Shown one piece after another: positions 17,595-25,207 of a stretch of 64,000 nucleotides of DNA (positions are counted from its first letter, which is position 1; every line of letters starts with the position of its first letter). Under the pieces are notes generated by a model. That model saw only the letters and a program-made list of their open reading frames with translations. It ran no database searches and was not told where the DNA came from. Origin of the DNA: Candidatus Gastranaerophilales bacterium. Its GTDB lineage: Bacteria > Cyanobacteriota > Vampirovibrionia > Gastranaerophilales > Gastranaerophilaceae. The translations under genes and the position numbers were made by a program. The stretch covers positions 91,958 to 155,957 of the forward strand of contig JAFYOU010000002.1 in the NCBI GenBank assembly GCA_017560095.1, given 5' to 3'.

Positions 17595-18530
17595 CTAATA
17601 ATAGGCATCCCCATTTGGTTTTAGACTCTTTTTTAAAGCTCTTTGATTAATATATTTATTTTCGCCTTTAATTCTCTTGTATAGTGCATTTTCTTTTTCT
17701 ATTTCTCTAATAAAAATTAGGCAAGAATAAGCACATATTCTATCTTTTTCATTAAAGCTTGATAATGGCTCATTATATCCATTGTTTAAGCTTTCAATGA
17801 ACTCTTTGTAATAAAAATAACGATTTTTGATTTGATATAGTCTTGTTTTGCCTAAGTATTTTTTAAATTTATTCTTAACTTTGCTTATCGATGAATTATT
17901 ATAAAATTCTTTTAAAACCTCAAAAATAACATCATCTCTATTAGATAAAGTATTTCTTTTGCATTTTTGAAGTCTTACATTCCTCCTAAAATCTTCTAAT
18001 ACGTCATAAACAGCAAGAAGATATTTGTAACTAGTTAATAAATCCAATTCATCATGGTATTTTTCTTCAACTGAACACAAATTTAAAATTGAATTATTAT
18101 CTTTAACTTTATCTACGTGATGTATTTCAAGGTTTAAAATATTTGAATATAAACAAGCGCAAAGTCTATGAATAGTGCAATAACAATTATATTTTGAATA
18201 GCCTGTTTCAAGTTTTTGGCATAAACCTTGTTTTAAAAGCAAGCTATAAATATTTTCTGGTAAATTATTCTTGATTGAATTAATTTGAAATTTTATATAA
18301 TCAGAATCTAATTCACATCTTTTTAAATCAACAAAATATGGATTTTTGCAATTTTCAACAATTAATTTATATTCATCATTTGGTGTTGAAAATTTTTTAA
18401 CAACTGCAAAATAATAATCTTTAATGTAATTCGCCCCAAGAATTACATATTCTTCTTTTGGGTCTAAATATTTTTCAATGATTTTTTCTTTAATAAGAAA
18501 ATGTTCGTATAGCAACTTTGTTTGATTCAT
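17595..18530 (-). CDS. HNH_3-like endonuclease-domain protein
   Basis: A 311-residue protein. Residues about 118-160 fit the HNH_3 pattern seen in phage and homing endonucleases: IHRLCACLYSN, then LEIHHVDKVKDNNSILNL, that is H-R-L...(V/I)HH(V/I)D...NN...NL. The His pair and Asn residues expected for a His-Me-finger metal site are present. The rest is not recognised; the C-terminal part has a basic helical segment (KKYLGKTRLYQIKNRYFYYK) that could bind nucleic acid. The start at 18530 is preferred for its strong AAGGAAAGGA; a longer form from 18563-18566 is possible because TATGAT sits directly upstream. It follows the 512-residue gene by about 75 bases. Confidence 0.6.
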   Translation of the reverse strand: MNQTKLLYEHFLIKEKIIEKYLDPKEEYVILGANYIKDYYFAVVKKFSTPNDEYKLIVENCKNPYFVDLKRCELDSDYIKFQINSIKNNLPENIYSLLLKQGLCQKLETGYSKYNCYCTIHRLCACLYSNILNLEIHHVDKVKDNNSILNLCSVEEKYHDELDLLTSYKYLLAVYDVLEDFRRNVRLQKCKRNTLSNRDDVIFEVLKEFYNNSSISKVKNKFKKYLGKTRLYQIKNRYFYYKEFIESLNNGYNEPLSSFNEKDRICAYSCLIFIREIEKENALYKRIKGENKYINQRALKKSLKPNGDAYY

Positions 18531-18604
18531 TTGGATGTCCTTTCCTTTTCCTTTGAACATCATCATTGAATCATATTGTGTTTTTACGAAGAAAAAATCC
18601 TTTG

Positions 18605-20143
18605 CTAATTTTTTGCTCGGGATTTTTTTGTTAAACTTTCAAGTTTCTCCATATTTTCGATTAACATATTATATGCACAAGAGTTGTTAAGCGTTAGAAC
18701 CATATTAATGCTTTGAGTGGTTTCTTTAAGGAAATAGTTTATTTGTTCATATTTTTCTAAACGTTCTATTTCTTGTACGTGTTTTTTAAAATCTACACCT
18801 TTAAATTTATCGTGCTTTAATTCATATTCAATATTTGAAATTTTATTTAAAATTGTTTTGTTGCTTATATTTTTTAATTCATACAACTTTTCTTTTAAAC
18901 AGTTTAAAGCATATTCTTGTTTAGATGTTGAATTAATATAGTTGCACAATGTTTCAATATTTATTAATACATCTTTTTCTTTTAATGTTTCATATATGGA
19001 CAAAAATTTTTCTTTTAAAAGTATTTTGAATTTATCAAAAATATCATCAAAATTTATTTTATTGCAATAATTTTTGTTTTTATAGGTGCAAAATTTGCAG
19101 TCTTTATTGCATTCAAACAAATTATCAAGAGTTGAAGTATAAAATTTATAATTTTCATCATTTTTCAATATTAATCTGCCATAATTCCATTCAGCATATT
19201 CATAACAATATTTATTCTCAATTTGTGCGGAAAAAAACTTTAAAAATTGATAAATTGAAATTACATCATTATAAATGTTTCTATATCTCAGCCAATCTTG
19301 GTTGCTTTGTTCCTTATCATCATTTATTGGTTTGTTTTCTTGCTTTTTCTTATACTTATCTTTTAATCCAAAAAGTCTTTCATTCCAAAAAGTAAGCTCG
19401 CATTTTTCTATATAATCTTTGGTTAAGTTTTTAAGCTCGTATATCATTTTAAAATAATTGGCATTTAGCATTAATAACATCCAAAGCCAAAACCAATAAT
19501 TTTTTGATAAAGTTTCACAATTGCTCCAAGCATTAGAAAGCATTGGGAAAAAATCAATCAATTTTAAAATAGAATAATTGCAACAATATTCTAAATCACC
19601 TTCTATTTTAAGTGAATAATTTAAACCGAAAATTTTCTTAATATCTATGTTTATCGGCAAAATGGTTTCTTGTGCAAGATTTTCAATGCTTTTTATATTG
19701 TTTGAAATATCAATAATTGCGTATAATAGGTTTGACAAAGAAGGAGTTTTAAGAAGAATTTCTTTAAAATATTTGTATGTAATTGGTTTGCTATAATCAA
19801 TAAGGGAATAATTATAGATTTTTTTCCAGTCTTTTTGTGTATAATGCTCGGTTTCTGGTTTATTTTTTATATAAGTTAAAATTTTGCGTATATTTTTTAT
19901 GTATTCTTTAATACATCCTTCTACATTAAAATCGCAAGCATCCATATAAAAATCATATAAAAAATCTTCATCTATAATATCTTCGATAAAAATTAATTCT
20001 TCATCTGAGTTTTCAAATTCTTCAAACACCTCATCTGGCATGGGTTGAAGTGTGAAAGTGTAAAGCTCTTTTATTGGGTTTAATTTAGGCTCCTTATTTT
20101 TTTCTGTATTTTTTGAATTTTTGTGTGGTGCTTTTTCTGACAT
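18605..20143 (-). CDS. Unknown element protein with a four-cysteine cluster
   Basis: A 512-residue protein of no recognised family. It is Lys/Asn/Ile-rich and mostly helical. Near residues 210-235 is an aromatic, hydrophobic stretch (NYWFWLWMLLMLNANYF). Near residues 343-359 is CNKDCKFCTYKNKNYC, a C-x3-C-x2-C-x7-C cluster that probably binds zinc. The ATG at 20143 has GCGAGG upstream and is preferred to the TTG at 20170. A good promoter lies upstream (TTCAAG-N17-TATAAT). The HNH-like gene follows on the same strand, so the two may form a unit. Confidence 0.65.
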   Translation of the reverse strand: MSEKAPHKNSKNTEKNKEPKLNPIKELYTFTLQPMPDEVFEEFENSDEELIFIEDIIDEDFLYDFYMDACDFNVEGCIKEYIKNIRKILTYIKNKPETEHYTQKDWKKIYNYSLIDYSKPITYKYFKEILLKTPSLSNLLYAIIDISNNIKSIENLAQETILPINIDIKKIFGLNYSLKIEGDLEYCCNYSILKLIDFFPMLSNAWSNCETLSKNYWFWLWMLLMLNANYFKMIYELKNLTKDYIEKCELTFWNERLFGLKDKYKKKQENKPINDDKEQSNQDWLRYRNIYNDVISIYQFLKFFSAQIENKYCYEYAEWNYGRLILKNDENYKFYTSTLDNLFECNKDCKFCTYKNKNYCNKINFDDIFDKFKILLKEKFLSIYETLKEKDVLINIETLCNYINSTSKQEYALNCLKEKLYELKNISNKTILNKISNIEYELKHDKFKGVDFKKHVQEIERLEKYEQINYFLKETTQSINMVLTLNNSCAYNMLIENMEKLESLTKKSRAKN

Positions 20144-20187
20144 CTTAAAACCTCGCCAGCTACCCCTCAAACCTTGTTAATGTAATA

Positions 20188-20216
20188 ATTATACCCTAAA
20201 TTATGTATAACTTGAA
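20188..20216 (-). promoter_or_regulatory. Promoter of the 512-residue element gene
   Basis: On the minus strand, TTCAAG (20211-20216) and TATAAT (20188-20193) are separated by 17 bases. The start codon lies 45 bases downstream of the -10. Confidence 0.65.
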
Positions 20217-20296
20217 TCTAATTATCAAATAGGCAATAAAAATATATTTTCTGTTTTTATACTAATATAAATATAAAATAAGTTTAAGGAAACAAC

Positions 20297-21367
20297 ATGT
20301 CTATTCCAAGTATATCTCCAGCAAATTTAGCCGTTATTGAAAAACAAAAAAATCAACAAAGTGCAAATGTTGCTGTTCAAAAGACCGAAACAACAGGTAA
20401 CAATAAAAAAATTATGCTTGCATTAGCAGGACTTGCTACTATTGGCTTGGCAACAATTGGAATATATGCATTAACAAAAAATCATAAAAGAGTCACTGAA
20501 GCAGGGCAAGATTTCTCAAGAAGAGGTGAAGATTTGCTTCAAGGTTTAACTGGTAAACCAAGTAAAAGTACTGGTGCCATTGAAGATGCAAAAAAGTTAA
20601 GTAATAAATTAGCCGAACTTCAACAATTAAAAACAAGTTCAACAATAGAAACAGCAGATGGAATAATTACATTTGAAAAAGAAGTTCCTACAATTAAAAC
20701 AAGTGTTGCGGATGATGTTGCAAATTGGAAAAAAATAAGGGAAACTGCGCCAAAGTATGACGATAAAACGCCAATTAATACAGATTTTGACGAGTTTATC
20801 ATTGTACCGCATCAATATACTGATGATACTGAAATTTTAATACGTGGCAAAGATTATACTTGTGATTTTTCCGTGTATAAAGTAGAAGATGGAAAAATAT
20901 CAAAACTTGAAAATGCTAGATTGAGCGAATATACACGTGAAAAGGATTCTTCATGTTTGTTTGAAATTCAACCAGATAAAAGGTGTCTTCAGACTGGAAT
21001 TTTTGAAGATGGTAGAAAGTATGTTTCTTGCGCATACCAACTTGGCGAAACAGATGAAGCTGGTAGAATAATGTATGAAACAATTATGCTTGTGTCAAAA
21101 GGCAAAGAATTTACACAATCTCAAAAAGATTTAATTAAAGCTTTTGAGTGTTCAAAAGGCAAAAGATTTAAAAACGATATTCCACCTATGATATTTGGAA
21201 AATATGTTCCATCGGGTTGCAAATCTTTGCCTTACAATCAGGCGATATTTTTAGAAAATAGAAATGCTCTTTTATCGGCAATCTACAGTTGGTCTAAAAA
21301 CGTTGGCGAATTTGATATTGAAAAATATTTACAAACTCAAGGTGATATTTTTAGAATAGGTCGTTAA
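20297..21367 (+). CDS. Unknown single-pass membrane protein carried on the element
   Basis: A 356-residue protein. Residues 1-34 are polar (MSIPSISPANLAVIEKQ...), residues about 35-57 form one membrane segment (IMLALAGLATIGLATIGIYAL), and the remainder is a soluble domain without recognised motifs. The soluble part contains four to five spaced cysteines. AAGGAAAC precedes the ATG. No Sec-type signal peptide is present, so a type II or III membrane anchor is likely. It is divergent from the 512-residue gene. Confidence 0.65.
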   Translation: MSIPSISPANLAVIEKQKNQQSANVAVQKTETTGNNKKIMLALAGLATIGLATIGIYALTKNHKRVTEAGQDFSRRGEDLLQGLTGKPSKSTGAIEDAKKLSNKLAELQQLKTSSTIETADGIITFEKEVPTIKTSVADDVANWKKIRETAPKYDDKTPINTDFDEFIIVPHQYTDDTEILIRGKDYTCDFSVYKVEDGKISKLENARLSEYTREKDSSCLFEIQPDKRCLQTGIFEDGRKYVSCAYQLGETDEAGRIMYETIMLVSKGKEFTQSQKDLIKAFECSKGKRFKNDIPPMIFGKYVPSGCKSLPYNQAIFLENRNALLSAIYSWSKNVGEFDIEKYLQTQGDIFRIGR

Positions 21368-21437
21368 TTGTTAACTTGCAACTATTTATAATTTATCCTA
21401 TAAAACAAGTTGATAACTTGTTAATTTAATAATATAT

Positions 21438-21443
21438 TATAAT
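21438..21443 (+). promoter_or_regulatory. -10 box of the 51-residue gene, predicted leaderless
   Basis: TATAAT is followed by six bases (GAAATT) and then GTG at 21450, the same geometry as cysE. No ribosome binding site fits. Confidence 0.55.
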
Positions 21444-21449
21444 GAAATT

Positions 21450-21605
21450 GTGTTTTATTTATTTTTCAATAATAAAAAATCTTTAAAAAACGAAATACAA
21501 AATCTTGAAGATTTTGGCATTGATGAGATTGAAAATATTAACAATAAAGAATATTTAAAAGAAAAATTATCAACCTATGAATACTTTTCAGATGACGAAA
21601 TTTAA
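21450..21605 (+). CDS. Small 51-residue acidic protein with a GTG start
   Basis: Reads from GTG: VFYLFFNNKKSLKNEIQNLE and ends ...EYFSDDEI. The body is amphipathic and acidic with no recognised domain. The start is supported only by the TATAAT-N6-GTG promoter geometry. It is the single open frame filling the gap before the repeat protein. Function unknown. Confidence 0.5.
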   Translation: MFYLFFNNKKSLKNEIQNLEDFGIDEIENINNKEYLKEKLSTYEYFSDDEI

Positions 21606-21641
21606 TCTGAACCTTTTATTTTAAAATTCGTTTTATTTAAT

Positions 21642-22058
21642 ATGAAAAAATTATTAGCTTCATTTTTAACTTTGCTATTTTTATCTGCTTCAGTACTAGC
21701 TGGAACAATAAATTCTTACGATAAATATGGTTCTAAAAGTGGTTCATATAAAACATCTGGTTCAACAACTACCAAATATAATAAATATGGTCAAAAAGAA
21801 TCAACTTATAAAAAATCTGGAAATAAAACAACTGAATATAATAAATACGGCTCAAAAACTGCAACATACAAGAAATCTGGCTCAACTACAACAAAATATG
21901 ATTCACAAGGCAGAAAACAAACAACCTATAAAACATTAGGTTCTACAACAAATGTTTATGATAAATATGGCAGAAAAACAGGCTATTACAAGAAAACATC
22001 GAATGGTAAAGTCGTAGAATACGATAAATACGGACGTAAGGTCGGTACATATAAATAA
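21642..22058 (+). CDS. Secreted tandem-repeat protein (20-residue YDKYG units)
   Basis: A 138-residue protein. Residues 1-20 are a signal peptide (MKKLLASFLTLLFLSASVLA). From residue 24 it consists of about five and a half repeats of 20 residues with the pattern Y(D/N)KYG.K...YK.SG.TT, giving alternating Tyr, Lys and Thr. The pattern resembles short beta-hairpin repeats such as MORN or YD types, but no family is claimed. The repeat units are visible at DNA level as 60-bp near-repeats. It is exported, probably to the surface or periplasm, and is an odd passenger for a defence-type element. Confidence 0.75.
   Translation: MKKLLASFLTLLFLSASVLAGTINSYDKYGSKSGSYKTSGSTTTKYNKYGQKESTYKKSGNKTTEYNKYGSKTATYKKSGSTTTKYDSQGRKQTTYKTLGSTTNVYDKYGRKTGYYKKTSNGKVVEYDKYGRKVGTYK
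21709..22056 (+). repeat. Tandem 60-bp repeats encoding the 20-residue units
   Basis: Degenerate 60-bp units, each beginning TA(C/T)GATAAATA(T/C)GG or a close variant and containing AAAACAACT-like codons. They correspond to the repeats of the secreted protein. Confidence 0.7.
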
Positions 22059-22240
22059 TTTGCATTAAAATTTTAAACAGGTAAATTGCTAAAATTCAAA
22101 TATAATGTGTGTTTAAACGCATTTTAAAATGTTTGAAAATGCTAAAAATACCAAAAATTTGAATTAAAAAACATTCTAAACTTTATATCGCAAATCTAAC
22201 AAACCTTAAAATTGATTCTAGTGGGCTTAAATTCAATGTT

Positions 22241-23608
22241 TTATTTATCGCTTTCGTCGTTATTTTTTGAAAAATTACCAATTTTTACAAGTTGTTTTGC
22301 AAACTTAATTACATCTTTTGGAATCAGTATATTGTCGTTCTTTTTCTGTTTTTCTTTGATTCTAAAAAAGTCTTTTGCAAGTTCTAATTTTACTCTCCTT
22401 GCACTTATATCTTCGCTTTGGTGTTTTGCTTCTCTTTTTGTTTCTATATAATCAATATTTTTTAAATATGGGTCAATACTTGCAATTTTTATTTCAAAAT
22501 CCCTAAGCTCCATTTGATAATTATGTCTTTTTTTAGCCTCCATCGCTAGGTACAAAGCGGGTGCATATAATGTAAAAGCTACAGGGATTCTTTCAAGAAT
22601 GTTTATCCAAGTAACGGTATGCTCCATTGATTCTTGCCAAATGCAGCTTGCCATCAATAATGACATTACAAACATAATTAAAAAAGCACTCACATACAAA
22701 CACCACACTTTTTTATTTTCATCATCAGCAAGTTTTTTATAATTTCCGCAAGAAATATTCTTGCCAATTAATCCATATAATTTTTCTACTTCTTCATTTT
22801 TTTCGGTAATTTGCCTTAATATTTCATTGGCTTTATTTAAAAAATTTGTTTCAATGTTATGTATATTAAGTTTTTGATTTTTTGCTTCATTTTCCCAATA
22901 TGTAACAACTTGCTCTCTATCTTTTTCTACTTCGCTAAGTTTTTCTTTCCATTCATTTTTAATTTCATCATTTGAATCAAACCACTGTGATTTTATTTTT
23001 TCTTGATTTTCTGCAAACTTTTCATTGAAATCTGCAATTTTATTAGCAAATAGCGTATCTCTTTCAATTTGGTTTTTATTAAATTGCTCCGAAAAACCAT
23101 TTATAATTGCTTGTTGTTCTTCTATCTTGTCTTGTAATTTTTGAATCTCATTTTTGTAATCTTTTATATTTCCTTCATATGATTCCACTTTCTTTTTTAA
23201 ACGAGTAAATGATTGTTTGCTGTTGCCTACTATTGTCGCCAAAGAAGTAGATATTGTTTCTTTGTCATCAAAACAAAGTTTTGAAATAGCATTAATTATG
23301 TGTTCGATATTTGTTCTAATTTGTTGAATATATTGAGTATTATTATAAGTGCGATAATTATATAAAGCATTGTTAATGTTGGAAATGTAGGAGGCTAAGT
23401 CTTTAAAAAGCTCATTAGTAAAGAATTCTTCTTGGGTTTTTTCTATTTTATTGATTAAAGTTTGAATTACAACTTCAGCTCTATACATAATAGATGAAGT
23501 TTCAGGGTTATCTTTGTATTCTTCTAGATATCCAGAAAAAGTTAGTATATTGTCTTGTAATTTAATCAAATCTTGATTGCATTCTGACAATTGTATATTT
23601 AATTCCAT
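22241..23608 (-). CDS. Unknown coiled-coil protein with two membrane segments
   Basis: A 455-residue protein. Residues about 1-120 are helical, and residues about 125-300 form a long coiled coil (KKKVESYEGNIKDYKNEIQK and onward). Two membrane helices lie near residues 320-342 (LYVSAFLIMFVMSLLMASCI) and 360-378 (IPVAFTLYAPALYLAMEAKK), followed by a basic helical tail. No enzymatic motif is seen. The gene is divergent from the Abi_2/HEPN gene with only 164 bases between them. A coiled-coil sensor plus membrane segment is a common layout in phage-defence genes, so a defence role is inferred, not shown. Confidence 0.65.
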   Translation of the reverse strand: MELNIQLSECNQDLIKLQDNILTFSGYLEEYKDNPETSSIMYRAEVVIQTLINKIEKTQEEFFTNELFKDLASYISNINNALYNYRTYNNTQYIQQIRTNIEHIINAISKLCFDDKETISTSLATIVGNSKQSFTRLKKKVESYEGNIKDYKNEIQKLQDKIEEQQAIINGFSEQFNKNQIERDTLFANKIADFNEKFAENQEKIKSQWFDSNDEIKNEWKEKLSEVEKDREQVVTYWENEAKNQKLNIHNIETNFLNKANEILRQITEKNEEVEKLYGLIGKNISCGNYKKLADDENKKVWCLYVSAFLIMFVMSLLMASCIWQESMEHTVTWINILERIPVAFTLYAPALYLAMEAKKRHNYQMELRDFEIKIASIDPYLKNIDYIETKREAKHQSEDISARRVKLELAKDFFRIKEKQKKNDNILIPKDVIKFAKQLVKIGNFSKNNDESDK

Positions 23609-23760
23609 TTAACATATACTCCCCAACATTTTGCCTCATGATATGATATTTTTAGTCCAAAATCAAGTACTATTGCGTGATTAATTGGTAAAACAATAAA
23701 TATTTTTGAATCTGTTTGATTCATAGATTGTGAATTATACCCATGCCTAAATATTCCTGC

Positions 23761-23766
23761 TATAAT
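23761..23766 (+). promoter_or_regulatory. Extended -10 of the Abi_2 gene, predicted leaderless
   Basis: TGCTATAAT followed by TGATTT and ATG at 23773: six bases between the -10 and the start codon. No ribosome binding site is present. Confidence 0.7.
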
Positions 23767-23772
23767 TGATTT

Positions 23773-24441
23773 ATGCAAGATATAAGAATTGATAATACTG
23801 AATTAACAAGCATTTTATCACTAGCAAGATTGTCATCATATAAAAATGAGGCAGAAACTACCGATGAGTTATTGACACAGTATACGTACAATATCAAAGT
23901 TTCTGAAGCTTTTTATCCCGTATTGGCATTATTTGAAATTGTGCTCAGAAATAAAATTTGTTCGGCTATTGAAAAATTAATTAAACCAAATTGGTTAATG
24001 GCTGAGTTAGAAAAACAAACAATATTGCGTAATGAAGAATATTTAAAATTAATTGAAGCAAAAGAACATTTGATTAAAAATAATAAAAAAATAACCAATG
24101 ATAGATTAATTGCAGAAATGACTTTTGGGTTCTGGGTTTATTTATTTACAAAAGCATATAAACCACGCTTATGGGATAAAAAACATTTCTTTGAAACTGT
24201 TTTTCCAAATTATAAAACCAATAAAGAGTTGGTTAATTTAACATTATTGCAGGACGATTTAAGAACAATTTTAAGATTAAGAAATAGAATATTTCATCAT
24301 GAAATTATAACTAACGGTCGAATCACGCCAATGCAAAATTATCAAATTATTTTAAATTTAATTCATTTAATGTCGGATGATGCAGTAAAATATTTAAATC
24401 AAATATCAAGATTTGAGGCTATAATAAGTCAAAAGCCCTAG
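23773..24441 (+). CDS. Abi_2-type abortive infection protein (HEPN-like)
   Basis: A 222-residue protein matching the Abi_2 (AbiD/AbiF) family by its series of blocks: FYPVLALFEIVLRNKI near residue 57, RLIAEMTFGFWVYLF near 115, and LRLRNRIFHHE near 170. The last holds the R-x4-H motif of the HEPN RNase superfamily. Family members cause growth arrest on phage infection, in several cases through RNA cleavage. The start at 23773 is placed by the leaderless promoter. Its neighbour in the opposite direction is the coiled-coil membrane protein. It is cargo of the tRNA-Glu element. Confidence 0.85.
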   Translation: MQDIRIDNTELTSILSLARLSSYKNEAETTDELLTQYTYNIKVSEAFYPVLALFEIVLRNKICSAIEKLIKPNWLMAELEKQTILRNEEYLKLIEAKEHLIKNNKKITNDRLIAEMTFGFWVYLFTKAYKPRLWDKKHFFETVFPNYKTNKELVNLTLLQDDLRTILRLRNRIFHHEIITNGRITPMQNYQIILNLIHLMSDDAVKYLNQISRFEAIISQKP

Positions 24442-24792
24442 CGACTCTGCAATAAATGCAGGACATACATCTAGGACTATCCATTTACATGATAAACCAT
24501 TTTGTATACATTTTCAACCCTAAAGTTAACTTTTTTTGACAAAAAGTTAACAAAAAGTGAATCTTGGTTAACAAAAAGTTAAGTTTCTTTGACAAAAAGT
24601 TAAGTTTTTCAGATAAAAAGTTAACTTTTTTTCAAGTAAAATTACAAAAAACAAAGAAATAGTTGTATTTTTTTGAGATTTTATTTCCAAAACTTTCAAC
24701 TTCTTCCTTTTACAACCTACATGTCCATAATTTCAAGTACCACTATTCAAGAAACATAGGGGGTATGATAAAATTAAGAAAAAGGAGTATAT
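24442..24792. other. Gene-free stretch holding iteron-like repeats and a promoter
   Basis: The first 80 bases contain a small CTGCA-ATAAA-TGCAG hairpin. The repeat cluster follows at 24521-24631. The end holds TATGATAAAAT near 24766 and AAAGGAG at 24781-24787 for the GGARAGAGR gene. No open frame is supported. Confidence 0.6.
24521..24631 (+). repeat. Cluster of six AAAAAGTTAA-type iteron-like repeats
   Basis: Copies at about 24521 (TAAAGTTAAC), 24541 (AAAAAGTTAAC), 24552 (AAAAAGTGAAT), 24563 (CAAAAAGTTAAG), 24592 (CAAAAAGTTAAG) and 24614 (TAAAAAGTTAAC). Several are flanked by GA(C/T)A or TTTTTT, and some form the palindrome AAAGTTAACTTT. The layout, directly upstream of a small DNA-binding-like gene, resembles iterons or operators of a replication or copy-control protein. 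Confidence 0.7.
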
Positions 24793-24993
24793 ATGGCAAC
24801 AGGTGGTGCAAGAGCTGGTGCGGGTCGACATAAGACCAATAAGCCTACAACAAAAGCAACGATATACAAAGCAGATAGAAAAATCATAAACGATTATGCT
24901 CTATCGCTCGGCATTCCTGTTAATGAATTAATGCATTTGGTGTTTACTCACAAAGATTTTGAAAACTATCTAAATAAAATACAAAATATGTAA
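24793..24993 (+). CDS. Small GGARAGAGR protein, probable DNA-binding regulator of the element
   Basis: A 66-residue protein: MATGGARAGAGRHKTNKPTT, then a strand-helix-helix segment (KATIYKADRKIINDYALSLG, then ELMHLVF) that looks like a ribbon-helix-helix fold. GGxRxGAGR is a basic N-terminal motif common on plasmids and phages. AAAGGAG precedes the ATG. Six iteron-like repeats lie upstream, so it may bind them. It ends five bases from the predicted stop of the recombinase in the excised form, implying a convergent gene pair on the circle. Confidence 0.65.
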   Translation: MATGGARAGAGRHKTNKPTTKATIYKADRKIINDYALSLGIPVNELMHLVFTHKDFENYLNKIQNM

Positions 24994-25071
24994 TATATTA
25001 CTTTTCAATTTCTTTTAATAAGTCATACATCATAAAAATAAGTTCAAAAGTATTCAAACTCCTCTTAGTGT

Positions 25072-25096
25072 GGGGTACCATATAAAATATAGGAGC
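25072..25096 (+). repeat. attR: 25-bp core repeat
   Basis: Identical to 15750-15774. Here it is followed by the chromosomal right arm of the tRNA terminator and is preceded by element DNA, not by a tRNA copy. Confidence 0.9.
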
Positions 25097-25116
25097 GGTT
25101 TAACGCTCCTTTTTTA
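25091..25116 (+). terminator. Original chromosomal tRNA-Glu terminator, now stranded at attR
   Basis: AGGAGCG pairs with CGCTCCT around GTTTAA, then a T run. Its left arm is in the att core. Before integration it would have followed tRNA-Glu directly. Confidence 0.85.
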
Positions 25117-25207
25117 ATATTAAAATTAAGTCAATTAAAATATATTGTGCTATAATTGTGCAACAATTAGTTTATTTAATTTTTGATCATGACAAGTAAG
25201 GATCGAT

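Larger units (their letters stand above)
15750..25096. mobile_element. Integrative element of about 9.3 kb at tRNA-Glu
   Basis: Bounded by exact 25-bp direct repeats at 15750 and 25072, the left one at the tRNA-Glu 3' end. It encodes a large serine recombinase at the left edge and a small GGARAGAGR protein with iteron-like repeats at the right edge. Cargo between them: an HNH_3-like protein, a Cys-cluster protein, secreted and membrane proteins, a coiled-coil membrane protein and an Abi_2/HEPN protein. No conjugation, capsid or portal genes are seen, so it is either a mobilisable island or a phage satellite-like element. The abortive-infection gene makes defence a likely cargo role. Confidence 0.85.

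Noticed and set aside
18605-20143. C-x3-C-x2-C in the 512-residue protein as a radical SAM motif
   Set aside because: A fourth cysteine follows after seven residues, the motif is near residue 345 and no surrounding TIM-barrel motifs exist. A zinc cluster is more likely.
24521-24631. CRISPR-like array
   Set aside because: Repeats are about 10-12 bases, irregularly spaced and partly palindromic; no uniform spacers and no cas genes.
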